IMG/VR virus record: IMGVR_UViG_3300047354_000849
Span: 1-33,282 of that record
Source of the DNA: a virus
Reading direction: 5' to 3' (one strand)
Length of the DNA stretch: 33,282 nt
Part shown: positions 21,288-29,871 of the stretch, piece after piece
Layout of the letters: each line of letters opens with the position of its first letter
Position numbering within the stretch: the first letter of the stretch is position 1
Program-made: the position numbers and the translations under genes
The notes under the pieces: generated by a model
What the model saw: the letters and a program-made list of their open reading frames with translations, nothing else
Database searches by the model: none
What the model was told of the DNA's origin: nothing

Positions 21288-23591
21288 ATGAGTGAAATTC
21301 AAGTAATCAAGCGAAACGGAAATAAAGATACACTAGATTTAGAAAAGTTACATAAGGTAGTATTTTATGCATGTGATGGCATTAATGGTGTTAGTGCTAG
21401 TGAAGTAGAAATTAAAAGTAGTTTACAATTTTATAGTGGTATCGGTAGTAGCGAGATTCAAGAAACACTTATTAAAAGTGCCGCAGATTTAATTAGTGAA
21501 GACCAACCAAACTACCAATGGGTAGCAGGAAGGTTGATTTGTTATCATTTGCGTAAAATGGTATATGGACAATATGATCCTTGGCATATAATTGACCTTA
21601 TTAAAACAAATGTAGATGAAGGATTTTATGATTCGAGTCTACTAGAAAAATATACAGAACAAGAATGGGATGAATTAAATTCGCATCTTAAACACGACAG
21701 AGATGAAAACATGACTTATGCCGCCATGGAACAATGGCGTGGCAAGTATCTTGTACAGAATCGTGTTACAAACGAAATCAAAGAAACTCCACAAATAGCG
21801 TACATGCTAATCTCAGCAACATTGTTTGCTGAATACCCAAGAGAAACAAGATTGCAATGGGTAAAGGATTATTATGACGCAGTTTCATTATTTTATATTA
21901 GCTTACCTACTCCTGTCATGGCTGGCGTTAGAACTCCACAACGCCAATTTTCGTCATGCGTCCTTATTGAGACTGATGATAGTCTTGATAGCATCAATGC
22001 TACTACTAGTAGCATCGTTAAGTATGTTTCAGCAAAAGCAGGAATTGGAATCGGAGCAGGTAGTATTAGGGCTCTCGGAAGTCCCATTCGTAGGGGTGAC
22101 GCCTATCACACAGGAGTCGTACCGTTCTACAAAATGTTCCAATCAGCCACACGAAGCTGTAGCCAAGGTGGTGTGCGAAACGGAGCGGCAACACTATACT
22201 ATCCCATATGGCACTATGAAGTAGAAGACCTACTTGTACTCAAGAATAACAAAGGTACAGATGATAACCGTGTGCGTCATATGGATTATGGTGTACAGTT
22301 TAATAAACTATTTTATGAAAGACTTATCAGCAACGGAGAGATAACATTGTTCTCACCTAGCGATGTTCCTGGTTTGTACGAAGCATTTTTTGCAGACCAA
22401 GACAAGTTTAAAGAACTATACGAACGTGCAGAACGCAACACAAGACTACGCAAGAAAACAATCAGTGCAACTGAACTATTCAGTCAGTTTATGGAAGAGC
22501 GTAAAAACACAGGACGCATTTATCTACAAAATGTAGACAATGCTAACAGTCACAGTAGTTTTATTGAGAGTGTAGCACCAATTAGACAAAGCAACTTGTG
22601 TGCAGAGATTGATTTGCCAACTAAACCACTCAATGACTTTAATGATGAAGATGGTGAAATTGCATTGTGTACATTGAGTGCAATCAATTGGGGTAAAATT
22701 AAAACACCTGAAGATTTTGCAAAGCCATGTGAACTAGCAGTTAGAGGACTTGATGCACTACTGACATATCAGGACTATCCAGTAAAAGCGGCTGAAAATG
22801 CAACTGCTGGTAGAAGACCATTGGGTGTTGGTATTATTAACTTGGCATTTTGGATGGCAAAAAATGGTATGACATATACACAACCAGACTTAGAAATGAT
22901 TGACGAGTTTGCTGAAGCATGGAGTTACTATTTGATCAAAGCAAGTGCAGACCTAGCTGAAGAGCAAGGTGCATGTTTGTGGAGCGATCAAACCAAATAT
23001 CATAACGGACTTACACCTAACCAAACATACAAACAAGATGTAGACGAACTAGTTGCACACAAAGAACGTATGCCTTGGAGAGAACTAAGAGATCAACTAA
23101 AACGTACTGGTATTAGAAACAGTACATTGATGGCACTAATGCCAGCTGAAACATCAGCACAAATTTCAAATGCTACAAACGGCATTGAACCACCTCGCAG
23201 TCTTGTGAGTGTCAAGCAAAGTAAACATGGTGTACTAAAACAAGTGGTACCAAGTATACACAAGCTAAAGAACAAGTATGAATTACTTTGGGATCAAAGA
23301 TCACCTGAAGGATATCTAAAGATTATGGCAGTATTACAAAAGTATATTGACCAAGGCATCAGCGTAAACACAAGTTACAATCCAACATTTTACGAAGATG
23401 AAAAAATTAGCATGAGTGAAATGCTAAGACATTTGATGATCTTCTACAAGTACGGAGGTAAACAGTTATATTATTTCAACACCTATGATGGACAAGGTGA
23501 ATTAGACATTGACAAATTAGCAGAATCAACTAATATAACTGTACCTGAAGAACAATTTGAAGAAGAAGACTGCGAAAGCTGTGTAATATAA
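21288..23591 (+). CDS. nrdA: Ribonucleotide reductase class Ia, large subunit
   Basis: 767 residues, as expected for NrdA (T4: 754). The N-terminal ATP-cone begins with IQVIKRNGNKDTLDLEKLHK. The catalytic domain shows PTPVMAGVRTPQRQFSSCVL (active-site Cys), NLCAEIDLP (Asn-Leu-Cys-Ala-Glu with the radical Cys and Glu), LCTLSAINWGK, and MPAETSAQISNATNGIEPP. The C-terminus ends in CESCV, the swinging Cys pair. It reduces ribonucleotides to supply deoxynucleotides for phage replication, with NrdB and the glutaredoxin encoded next. AAGGA precedes the ATG. Confidence 0.97.
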   Translation: MSEIQVIKRNGNKDTLDLEKLHKVVFYACDGINGVSASEVEIKSSLQFYSGIGSSEIQETLIKSAADLISEDQPNYQWVAGRLICYHLRKMVYGQYDPWHIIDLIKTNVDEGFYDSSLLEKYTEQEWDELNSHLKHDRDENMTYAAMEQWRGKYLVQNRVTNEIKETPQIAYMLISATLFAEYPRETRLQWVKDYYDAVSLFYISLPTPVMAGVRTPQRQFSSCVLIETDDSLDSINATTSSIVKYVSAKAGIGIGAGSIRALGSPIRRGDAYHTGVVPFYKMFQSATRSCSQGGVRNGAATLYYPIWHYEVEDLLVLKNNKGTDDNRVRHMDYGVQFNKLFYERLISNGEITLFSPSDVPGLYEAFFADQDKFKELYERAERNTRLRKKTISATELFSQFMEERKNTGRIYLQNVDNANSHSSFIESVAPIRQSNLCAEIDLPTKPLNDFNDEDGEIALCTLSAINWGKIKTPEDFAKPCELAVRGLDALLTYQDYPVKAAENATAGRRPLGVGIINLAFWMAKNGMTYTQPDLEMIDEFAEAWSYYLIKASADLAEEQGACLWSDQTKYHNGLTPNQTYKQDVDELVAHKERMPWRELRDQLKRTGIRNSTLMALMPAETSAQISNATNGIEPPRSLVSVKQSKHGVLKQVVPSIHKLKNKYELLWDQRSPEGYLKIMAVLQKYIDQGISVNTSYNPTFYEDEKISMSEMLRHLMIFYKYGGKQLYYFNTYDGQGELDIDKLAESTNITVPEEQFEEEDCESCVI

Positions 23592-23603
23592 GAAAGAGAA
23601 AAG

Positions 23604-24731
23604 ATGAGTGTATTGAATGAGAAGGCACGGAACAAGCACCTCGAAAGTTTAATGTTCCTAGATCCAAATGGAGGCGTTGACATCCAACGTTATGATACGT
23701 TAAAGTATCGTCAGTTTGACAAACTAACCGACAAACAGTTGGGTTTCTTTTGGAGACCTGAAGAAGTAGATGTGTTGCGTGATGCAAAAGACTTTAAAGA
23801 GTTGACAGAGCATGAACAACATATTTTTACCAGTAACTTGAAAAGACAGATACTACTGGATAGTGTGCAAGGTAGAGCCCCAGCCGACAGTTTTAATCCA
23901 CTTGTAAGTTTACCTGAGCTAGAGAATTGGGTAACAACATGGACGTTTAACGAAACTATCCACAGTCGCAGTTACACACATATTATTAGAAATGTGTATT
24001 CAAACCCAAGTATTGTATTTGACGAGATGATGGAGATTGCACCTATTATGGATTGTGCAAGTGATATCAGCAAGCACTATGATGACTTAATTGAAATGGG
24101 TCAATGGTACAATTTACTAGGTGAAGGTACACACACTGTCAACGGTAAGAAGATTGTAGTTGACAAATACGAATTGAAAAAGTTAATATGGAAAGCTATG
24201 ATGAGTGTAAACATTCTTGAAGGTGTTCGCTTTTATGTATCGTTTGCATGTAGCTGGGCATTTGCTGAACTTAAGAAGATGGAAGGCAATGCTAAGATTA
24301 TTAAACTTATTTGTAGAGATGAGAATGTACATTTGGGTAGTACCCAAACATTACTAAAACTGATGCCCAAAGATGATCCCGACTTTGCTCGTATCCAAGA
24401 AGAAACTCGGGACGAAATGGTTCAACTATTTGTTGATGCAGTAGACCAAGAGAAAGCCTGGGCAGACTATTTGTTCAAAGACGGATCAATGATTGGACTA
24501 AATGCACAACTATTAGGTGAATATGTTGAGTGGACTGCCAATAAACGTATGACGGCAGTAGGACTTGACAGCCCATACAAAGGTGTAAGTAATCCTTTAC
24601 CGTGGACACAAAAGTGGATTGCTGGTGCTGAAGTACAAGTGGCACCACAAGAAACTGAGATTAGTAGTTACGTTATTGGTGGTACTAAACAAGATGTTAA
24701 CGGTAGCACTTTCGCAGGAATGAAATTGTGA
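23604..24731 (+). CDS. nrdB: Ribonucleotide reductase class Ia, small subunit
   Basis: 375 residues (T4 NrdB: 388). The ferritin-like diiron site is complete: WTFNETIHSRSYTHII carries Glu and His ligands plus the radical Tyr, and ILEGVRFYVSFACSWAF and RDENVHLG give the remaining Glu and His. It supplies the tyrosyl radical to NrdA. It starts 12 bases after the nrdA stop and ends in an overlap with the glutaredoxin gene (GTGA), so the three are co-translated. Confidence 0.96.
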   Translation: MSVLNEKARNKHLESLMFLDPNGGVDIQRYDTLKYRQFDKLTDKQLGFFWRPEEVDVLRDAKDFKELTEHEQHIFTSNLKRQILLDSVQGRAPADSFNPLVSLPELENWVTTWTFNETIHSRSYTHIIRNVYSNPSIVFDEMMEIAPIMDCASDISKHYDDLIEMGQWYNLLGEGTHTVNGKKIVVDKYELKKLIWKAMMSVNILEGVRFYVSFACSWAFAELKKMEGNAKIIKLICRDENVHLGSTQTLLKLMPKDDPDFARIQEETRDEMVQLFVDAVDQEKAWADYLFKDGSMIGLNAQLLGEYVEWTANKRMTAVGLDSPYKGVSNPLPWTQKWIAGAEVQVAPQETEISSYVIGGTKQDVNGSTFAGMKL

Positions 24732-25000
24732 TTACGGTATACAGCAAGCCATTGTGTCATTTTTGCACAATGGCTAAACAATACTTAGATACAAATGGAT
24801 TCGAATACGAAGAAATACGAGTGGATACCAATCCTGAAGCTAGAGAGTTTTTGATAAGTGAAGGGCATAGAACTATGCCTCAAATTTATAATAATGGAAA
24901 ACTACTAGTAGCAGGAGGTGGGCAAGCACTTGTTCGTATGGATCCAAAAATGGTAAGAGAACTCATAGGAGAAATCGATGTTGGTGACATCCAATTATAA
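24728..25000 (+). CDS. Glutaredoxin
   Basis: 90 residues with the thioredoxin fold. The redox site is CHFC (in KPLCHFCTMAK), followed by the cis-Pro TMPQIY and the GGG-type loop VAGGGQ. GTG start shared with the nrdB stop. It most likely reduces the NrdA disulphide after each cycle. Confidence 0.92.
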   Translation: MITVYSKPLCHFCTMAKQYLDTNGFEYEEIRVDTNPEAREFLISEGHRTMPQIYNNGKLLVAGGGQALVRMDPKMVRELIGEIDVGDIQL

Positions 25001-25328
25001 AAAGAATGACATTATAGGCATTAAACTTAGTACAGGCGAAGAAGTTGTAGCTAGATTTGATAAGTTTGATTCGGCAACTAATCAAAAAACACTGTACATT
25101 GTAAAACCAACTGTACTAACACTAAACCCACAAAACGGACAAGCAATGCTTATTCCGTGGCTAATGAGTATGGATGTACACAGTAGTGACCCAGTTACAG
25201 TTAGTCAGGATCAAATTGTTGCTATGTACAAGCCATCTAAAGGCATTGGTGATGTTTACATGCAAGGTTCTAGTGGTATTACAATGCCAAGTGCCCAAGA
25301 TACAGAAAAGCTCACAGGACTTTTATAA
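24978..25328 (+). CDS. Hypothetical Sm-like beta-barrel protein
   Basis: 116 residues, overlapping the glutaredoxin by 23 nt. The N-terminal ~65 residues (DIIGIKLSTGEEVVARFDKF, TLYIVKPTVLTL) look like an Sm/Hfq-type barrel, where GEEVVARF fits the Sm1 strand pattern. The remainder is polar (VSQDQIVAMYKPSKGIGDVY). An RNA-binding role is possible but unproven. Its stop TAA lies within the late promoter of the PAAR gene. Confidence 0.55.
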   Translation: MLVTSNYKKNDIIGIKLSTGEEVVARFDKFDSATNQKTLYIVKPTVLTLNPQNGQAMLIPWLMSMDVHSSDPVTVSQDQIVAMYKPSKGIGDVYMQGSSGITMPSAQDTEKLTGLL

Positions 25329-25331
25329 ATA
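25324..25331 (+). promoter_or_regulatory. Late promoter TATAAATA, leaderless, with embedded stop
   Basis: A perfect late box containing the TAA stop of the Sm-like gene (25326-25328). The ATG at 25337 is the predicted +1, and no Shine-Dalgarno is near. Confidence 0.75.
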
Positions 25332-25336
25332 CTTGC

Positions 25337-25648
25337 ATGGCAAGGTTTATTCATAGAAATGGTGACAGTAGGACATGTGGTGCAACAACTATAGCACAAC
25401 AGACAAATGTCAGAGCAAACAGTCGACCTATTTCAATACAAGGCGATCCTAACACACACGGTGGCGGAGCTCTTAGAGCAACTGAAACTGTAGGTAAAGT
25501 CCGCATTGGCGGAATACCAGTTATTTTACAGCAAGATCCTGCTAGTCCGGATTCATTGTGTCCTCCTTTGGGCGGTAATCATTGCGGTCCAAATGCTAGT
25601 AGTGCTAGTCCTAATGTTAGAGCCGGCGGAGGTCAAACAGTACAATGA
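25337..25648 (+). CDS. PAAR-type tail spike tip protein
   Basis: 103 residues, close in size to T4 gp5.4 (about 97). Gly/His-rich PAAR features are seen: GDPNTHGGGAL, VRIGGIPVILQQD, GGNHCGPNASSASPNV. The His and Cys residues fit the metal site at the tip of the spike cone. It would cap the central spike and pierce the outer membrane. It overlaps the next gene by 4 nt, fitting a baseplate module. Confidence 0.75.
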   Translation: MARFIHRNGDSRTCGATTIAQQTNVRANSRPISIQGDPNTHGGGALRATETVGKVRIGGIPVILQQDPASPDSLCPPLGGNHCGPNASSASPNVRAGGGQTVQ

Positions 25649-28200
25649 GTTTTAAAGATTTTAAAGGTGGTCTGCAAAGTGCAAATGACTACTTGGATAC
25701 GAAACATCATCTCAGTGGTACACAAGCCGCTGGTACTGATGCATTACGTGGTGTAGTAAGTGCAGAATACAGTTTTACTCTCAGAGAACTACTATGTGGA
25801 CTGTTAGCAGGTAATGGATTAAAATTACCTAATGTACAGCTATGCTTGCACAGTAACATTGGTGCTCTACTTGGTATTCAAGGTTTGCAAAGTGAATTGC
25901 AAGATGCCCTATCTGAATTGCAAGGTGATTTAGAAAAATTTATGGATCACACTAAGTTTGACCAAGTATTAGGAAGACTTAATGGTGTACTAGCTGAAGC
26001 ACAAAACGTTGCTAACATGATTAACTTCTGTAGTGCTCCAGTAGATCCTATTGCTATTCCAAATATGTTAGAACGTGCAATGGGTAGTTTCCTTGGCGCA
26101 GGTAAATCAATTACTGATGCTATTGGTGCTATCTCAGATGCAGATATGTGTGCTTGTATTAGTACAAACGGTGGCTTTAACAGTAATGTGTTTAATGGCG
26201 GACTACTTGGTAATATCTCAAATAACCTTAGTAGAATTACTAGCGGATCACTAATACAAAGTGAACTTGATGCAATCTTAAATGATGTGAAAAGTATTGG
26301 TTCACAAATTACTGGACTAATTGATTTTGAAAATACAATAGGCGGAAGCTATGCAAGAGGCGGTAGCCAGTTTGCTCCAACTGATCCAGGTTGTAATGCA
26401 CAAATTGGTGTTATGCATAACGGAGCAAGTGGTGGTATTGCAGGTAACGCAAGACTAACAAGTCAACTTAAAAGTTTATATGATAGACTAGGTGGATATC
26501 CAGTACAGTATTCAAAAGGTGCAAGTACAGGACAACAATTAGCAGGACATCAATATGACGAAGCTGGTAATAGAGTTTTTGGTGAAGAAGTAATTGAATT
26601 TCCAAATATCTTCCATTTGTTATTAGACCAGGAGCTATTATCACTATTAGAAAAAGATGATAATCCAACACCTAATGTTGATACGCAAACTCCTGTAATG
26701 GATTATTGCGGAAACATTATAGGATTTACACAAAATCATCAACAGCGTGAAGACGAAAAAAGTGAAGGTAGTGTACCAGTCACTCCACAAGATAGACCAG
26801 GATTTAATGCTGGTGGCTTTACTACAGATACTAGTAACATATCAGGTAGTGGTGCAACAGTAAGCGGTACAACTGTTATTAATAACTTTGCTGGCACTGG
26901 AAACACATTGTTTGTAGTATCAAGTGAAGCGGCACAAAACGCACTAACAGCAAACGAAAATGATATTATTGTTAGAAGCGATATACTTACAGTATTCACT
27001 AGAAAGAATCCAACAACTAATTCAAGTGGTACAATAAATGATTATCAACAAGCAACTAGTACACTATTTGATTTTTTAAACAATTTGAATATAGAACCTA
27101 GCAGTGGACTAATTGTTAAAGATGGAACTGTAAGTAGAGCAAGAAGTGTTGAAGGCACAAGTGGACAAACTAGAGTTTCAAACGGAGATGGTATTGGTGG
27201 CAATATTAAAGTTGAACTAGAAGAAAACACAAGAATACCAGGCACAGCGGCAGTTAAGATACCGGTTGGCACAACTGCTCAAAGACCACAAACAGAAGTC
27301 GGCGAAATAAGATATAACAGCGATACACATAATATTGAAGCATATTTTGGTGATACTACTACTTGGAAGAGTTTATTAACAACATCAAGCAGTACTGGCA
27401 TACAAGGTGGATTAAATGTAGGATCCGGCAGTCAAGTATTCAAAGATGCAAACGGATCAGACCTGAGATTTAGAAGTATTATTGGTGGCACAGGTATTAC
27501 TGCTACACAAAATGCAGATGATATTACACTCACTGATAGCATCACAGCCAGCAACATAGGCAGTGGTACCGGTGTGTTTGGTGCAAGAACAGGTGATAAC
27601 TTTAGTTTTAAAAGTATTACAAGTACAGACGGCACTGTAACAATTACCAATGATGCTACCAGTGTAAACCTAAGTAGCATGGGAGGCATACCAAGTGACC
27701 CATTACAAACAACAGATGGTACTGCAACTGTATTACAGTTTAATGGTGGTACACCAGAACCAGCAAGTGATAAAACTTGGTTCTTTGAAATAAGAGCATT
27801 AGGTGTAGCAACTAGTGGCGAAAAGCAAGCATTCAAAGTTGAAGGACTTGTAACAAATGTAGCTGGTACACTTAGTATAATTGGAACTCCTATTAAGATT
27901 GATTATCAAAGAACAGGTACAAGTGATGTTGGTGTTGCTAGTTGGGACGCAATGGCAAGTTATAGTCCAGGTGATCTAGTTGAATATAATCTTAACACCT
28001 ATACAGCTAATAATGCTATTACTGGTGGCGGTGGTACTAATAATTTAAGTCCGGATCAGGATACTACAAATTGGGCAGTATCCTATACAGGATGGAATGT
28101 AAATGCAGAAGTTATTGCAAACCAATTCCGTGTAAGAGCTAAAGGATCAGCAGGTAAAACTGTTACTTGGAGTTCGGCAATCACATTCATTGAAGCATAA
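25645..28200 (+). CDS. Large virion protein (baseplate/fibre-like) with carbohydrate-binding-like insert
   Basis: 851 residues. The N-terminal ~300 residues are helical with Cys pairs (YSFTLRELLCGLLAGNGL, NVQLCLHSNIG, INFCSAP, ADMCACIS), then a beta-rich, Gly/Thr/Ser/Asn-rich part with repeating GSGTGVF-, GGTGIT- and DITLTDS-type strands typical of fibres. Around residues 770-815, SWDAMASYSPGDLVEYNLNT then YTANN and TTNWAV resemble a small chitin-binding (CBM5/12-type) fold. It is coupled to the PAAR gene, so it belongs to the baseplate or host-contact apparatus. Exact T4 equivalent unclear. Confidence 0.65.
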   Translation: MSFKDFKGGLQSANDYLDTKHHLSGTQAAGTDALRGVVSAEYSFTLRELLCGLLAGNGLKLPNVQLCLHSNIGALLGIQGLQSELQDALSELQGDLEKFMDHTKFDQVLGRLNGVLAEAQNVANMINFCSAPVDPIAIPNMLERAMGSFLGAGKSITDAIGAISDADMCACISTNGGFNSNVFNGGLLGNISNNLSRITSGSLIQSELDAILNDVKSIGSQITGLIDFENTIGGSYARGGSQFAPTDPGCNAQIGVMHNGASGGIAGNARLTSQLKSLYDRLGGYPVQYSKGASTGQQLAGHQYDEAGNRVFGEEVIEFPNIFHLLLDQELLSLLEKDDNPTPNVDTQTPVMDYCGNIIGFTQNHQQREDEKSEGSVPVTPQDRPGFNAGGFTTDTSNISGSGATVSGTTVINNFAGTGNTLFVVSSEAAQNALTANENDIIVRSDILTVFTRKNPTTNSSGTINDYQQATSTLFDFLNNLNIEPSSGLIVKDGTVSRARSVEGTSGQTRVSNGDGIGGNIKVELEENTRIPGTAAVKIPVGTTAQRPQTEVGEIRYNSDTHNIEAYFGDTTTWKSLLTTSSSTGIQGGLNVGSGSQVFKDANGSDLRFRSIIGGTGITATQNADDITLTDSITASNIGSGTGVFGARTGDNFSFKSITSTDGTVTITNDATSVNLSSMGGIPSDPLQTTDGTATVLQFNGGTPEPASDKTWFFEIRALGVATSGEKQAFKVEGLVTNVAGTLSIIGTPIKIDYQRTGTSDVGVASWDAMASYSPGDLVEYNLNTYTANNAITGGGGTNNLSPDQDTTNWAVSYTGWNVNAEVIANQFRVRAKGSAGKTVTWSSAITFIEA

Positions 28201-28203
28201 ATA
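28196..28203 (+). promoter_or_regulatory. Late-type box (CATAAATA) with embedded stop, no close gene
   Basis: One mismatch from consensus, containing the stop TAA (28198-28200) of the large virion gene. The next ORF starts 145 bases away behind an early promoter, so this box has no obvious client. Confidence 0.35.
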
Positions 28204-28214
28204 CAGTGTCAAGC

Positions 28215-28240
28215 AAAAAGATAATCTTTTTTGTCTTTTT
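28215..28240 (+). terminator. Possible weak terminator after the virion protein gene
   Basis: AAAAAGAT (28215-28222) pairs with ATCTTTTT (28224-28231), followed by TTGTCTTTTT. The stem is almost all A-T with a one-base gap, so it needs support. Confidence 0.35.
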
Positions 28241-28243
28241 AGG

Positions 28244-28272
28244 TTGACAAGTAAGTCATCTTGCCATACACT
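28244..28272 (+). promoter_or_regulatory. Early promoter
   Basis: TTGACA at 28244-28249, 17-bp spacer, TACACT at 28267-28272. It drives the small genes from 28348; the leader is about 70 nt. Confidence 0.65.
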
Positions 28273-28286
28273 CTTACTATAGTAAG
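28273..28286. promoter_or_regulatory. Perfect 14-bp palindrome at the early promoter start point
   Basis: CTTACTATAGTAAG is its own reverse complement and follows the -10 box directly, spanning the predicted transcription start. This is the position of an operator. What binds is unknown. Confidence 0.5.
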
Positions 28287-28347
28287 AATGAATGGAGAGA
28301 TGTCATGGCACATCGAATACTAACATAGGCAATAGAAAGGCAAAACA

Positions 28348-28638
28348 ATGAGGTCAAAAGACACTGGCGATGGTAGAAAGATCTTGGCAAAAGTAGAGGT
28401 CCCATTAAGCGTAGAAGACATTGCGACATACGCATTACGTTATCTTGACGAGATCGACGATGACGACCCCAAGGATACATTAATTTGTGCAAATAAAAGA
28501 GAAATCTTTAATATGGCAAAAACTGCTATATTCAAATGGGGAACACAAGAACCAAAAACATATGTAGCCGAAAACATGAATGGACACTTTGAACCTATAC
28601 ATCAAGTGGTCAAACAAAAGTTTCCGGAGTGCGACTAA
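28348..28638 (+). CDS. Hypothetical early protein, 96 aa
   Basis: AAAGG precedes the ATG. An acidic, soluble protein: VEVPLSVEDIATYALRYLDE, then EIDDDDPKDTLICANKREIF, then helix IFKWGTQEPKTYVAENMNG. No family recognised. It follows an early promoter with a palindrome and is coupled to the next gene by TAATG. Early host-takeover role is likely by position only. Confidence 0.7.
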   Translation: MRSKDTGDGRKILAKVEVPLSVEDIATYALRYLDEIDDDDPKDTLICANKREIFNMAKTAIFKWGTQEPKTYVAENMNGHFEPIHQVVKQKFPECD

Positions 28639-28988
28639 TGACAGCAGAAATATTTAATTTTAGTGTTGAACGAGCCAAACGTAAAAGCGGATTTAATGAC
28701 ACTGCACTATTAGAAGATATGGTAGCCGAAGGATATGATCCTTGCGATCCAATTGAAATCCAAAATTATTATCAATGGAAAAACTTCCAAAACGTTATAT
28801 ATGATGATATTGATATTGGACACAACTGGACTGAAGAAGCATTAGATAGACTGTTTACAGATATAAAAAATATGGATCCAACACAAAATATCACTTATAC
28901 AGTGGATATTTCAGACACAGATCTCAAAGATTTAGTTATTGAAACTGACAAAAACTTTGATTTTTCTCATCTTTTACCTAAAAAATAG
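28638..28988 (+). CDS. Hypothetical early protein, 116 aa
   Basis: The best start is ATG 28638 (TAATG with the previous stop; CGGAG upstream); a GTG at 28629 lies inside that Shine-Dalgarno and is less likely. Acidic and helical, with VERAKRKSGFNDTALLEDMV, NYYQWKNFQNVIYDDIDIG and EEALDRLFTDIKN. No family recognised. Downstream follows a strong promoter. Confidence 0.7.
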   Translation: MTAEIFNFSVERAKRKSGFNDTALLEDMVAEGYDPCDPIEIQNYYQWKNFQNVIYDDIDIGHNWTEEALDRLFTDIKNMDPTQNITYTVDISDTDLKDLVIETDKNFDFSHLLPKK

Positions 28989-28989
28989 C

Positions 28990-29018
28990 TTGACAGTATG
29001 ACATCTTGGTGTTATAGT
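28990..29018 (+). promoter_or_regulatory. Strong early promoter
   Basis: TTGACA at 28990-28995, 17-bp spacer, TATAGT at 29013-29018. AAGGAG follows at 29032-29037 before the ATG at 29044. Confidence 0.8.
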
Positions 29019-29043
29019 GTATGTAGTTAATAAGGAGAAAGAC

Positions 29044-29364
29044 ATGGGAATGAATGTAACAGTGATCCACAAAGCATTTGAAGATGCACCAATCACAGTA
29101 GCAGAAGTTGAAACAACACTTAATACTGTTGATGAAGCTCTTGAATATGCTTATCGTTGGACAAACAATGTAATGGGTAGTTGGAGTCGACCTGAGAAGA
29201 CTTTCTCAAATGGTGATAAAAACGGTGATTACAATCCAGCAGTTACAACACTTGCTCCACTACATGATGGAATGGGACTTCGGTCAACTAGCATGGGTGA
29301 CGAGATGATTGTCGATGGTAAAACTTTTAAAGTTGCAATGTTAGGTTTTGAGGAGGTTGTATAA
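29044..29364 (+). CDS. Hypothetical early protein, 106 aa
   Basis: Start chosen as ATG 29044, 6 bases after AAGGAG; the GTG at 29017 would overlap the -10 box and is unlikely. A compact mixed fold: VTVIHKAFEDAPITVAEVET, NTVDEALEYAYRWTNNV, then DGKTFKVAMLGFEEV. No family recognised; early control and position suggest a host-interaction or regulatory protein. Followed by TAATG. Confidence 0.72.
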   Translation: MGMNVTVIHKAFEDAPITVAEVETTLNTVDEALEYAYRWTNNVMGSWSRPEKTFSNGDKNGDYNPAVTTLAPLHDGMGLRSTSMGDEMIVDGKTFKVAMLGFEEVV

Positions 29365-29645
29365 TGCAAGTTAATTTTGATTTGGAAGATATTGCTAAAG
29401 TACAACATGCAAATTCTTTTACTGAAGCAAAAAGTAACTTTATAAAAGTTATAGAACGTTCTACAGTAGGAAAAAGCAAACGTCCTATTAGCCCAAATAA
29501 AATTAGTTACTATAAAAAAAGAATTACAGAGCTTGATTCAAAATTAGATTTAGTGAGCTTGTTCTGGAATATGTACATGGCAGGTGAAGGGTTAGGAGTT
29601 CCTAACAGTTCATACCAAAAAAACTTTAACAGTTGGAGTCGATAA
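29364..29645 (+). CDS. Hypothetical protein, 93 aa
   Basis: ATG shares one base with the previous stop; GAGGAGG lies upstream, so translation should be strong. Basic and helical: VQHANSFTEAKSNFIKVIER, then KSKRPISPNKISYYKKRITE. C-terminal NSSYQKNFNSWSR is aromatic. No family recognised. Confidence 0.7.
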   Translation: MQVNFDLEDIAKVQHANSFTEAKSNFIKVIERSTVGKSKRPISPNKISYYKKRITELDSKLDLVSLFWNMYMAGEGLGVPNSSYQKNFNSWSR

Positions 29646-29830
29646 TGAACGATTTAATCCAAGACATCGAAATACTTGAAGGTGCAATCATTAACTTGAC
29701 AGAAGGTGCAAGTGATGAGAAGCGAATGGCAGTTTATTCTCTGGAGAATATGATTGCTCAAAAGAAAGCAATCGTCGAACAGTTCGAAGCAGAAAATGCT
29801 CCGGACTATCAATTTGAACTTGACATTTAG
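29645..29830 (+). CDS. Small acidic protein, 61 aa
   Basis: Start chosen as ATG 29645 (TAATG with the previous stop, GGAG upstream); the upstream TTG 29633 is less likely. Helical: IQDIEILEGAIINLTEGASD, then LENMIAQKKAIVEQFEAENA. It looks like a two-helix hairpin or dimeric coiled coil. Its stop lies within the next promoter. Confidence 0.65.
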   Translation: MNDLIQDIEILEGAIINLTEGASDEKRMAVYSLENMIAQKKAIVEQFEAENAPDYQFELDI

Positions 29831-29848
29831 TAGCTGAAGTATTATATT
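29820..29848 (+). promoter_or_regulatory. Early promoter
   Basis: TTGACA at 29820-29825, 17-bp spacer, TATATT at 29843-29848. It overlaps the end of the upstream gene. The client gene starts at 29872 after AAAGG. Confidence 0.75.
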
Positions 29849-29871
29849 GTATATAAAGAAAGGTATATGGT

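Noticed and set aside
21874-22224. 116-codon ORF inside nrdA
   Set aside because: Overlaps the conserved NrdA frame; a shadow.
23509-23537. TTGACA-N16-TAATAT inside the nrdA end
   Set aside because: Good -35 but inside coding sequence that fits NrdA; nrdB is coupled to nrdA, so an extra promoter is not needed. Weakly possible.
28288-28323. 11-codon upstream ORF in the leader of 28348
   Set aside because: No strong Shine-Dalgarno; too short to support as a leader peptide.
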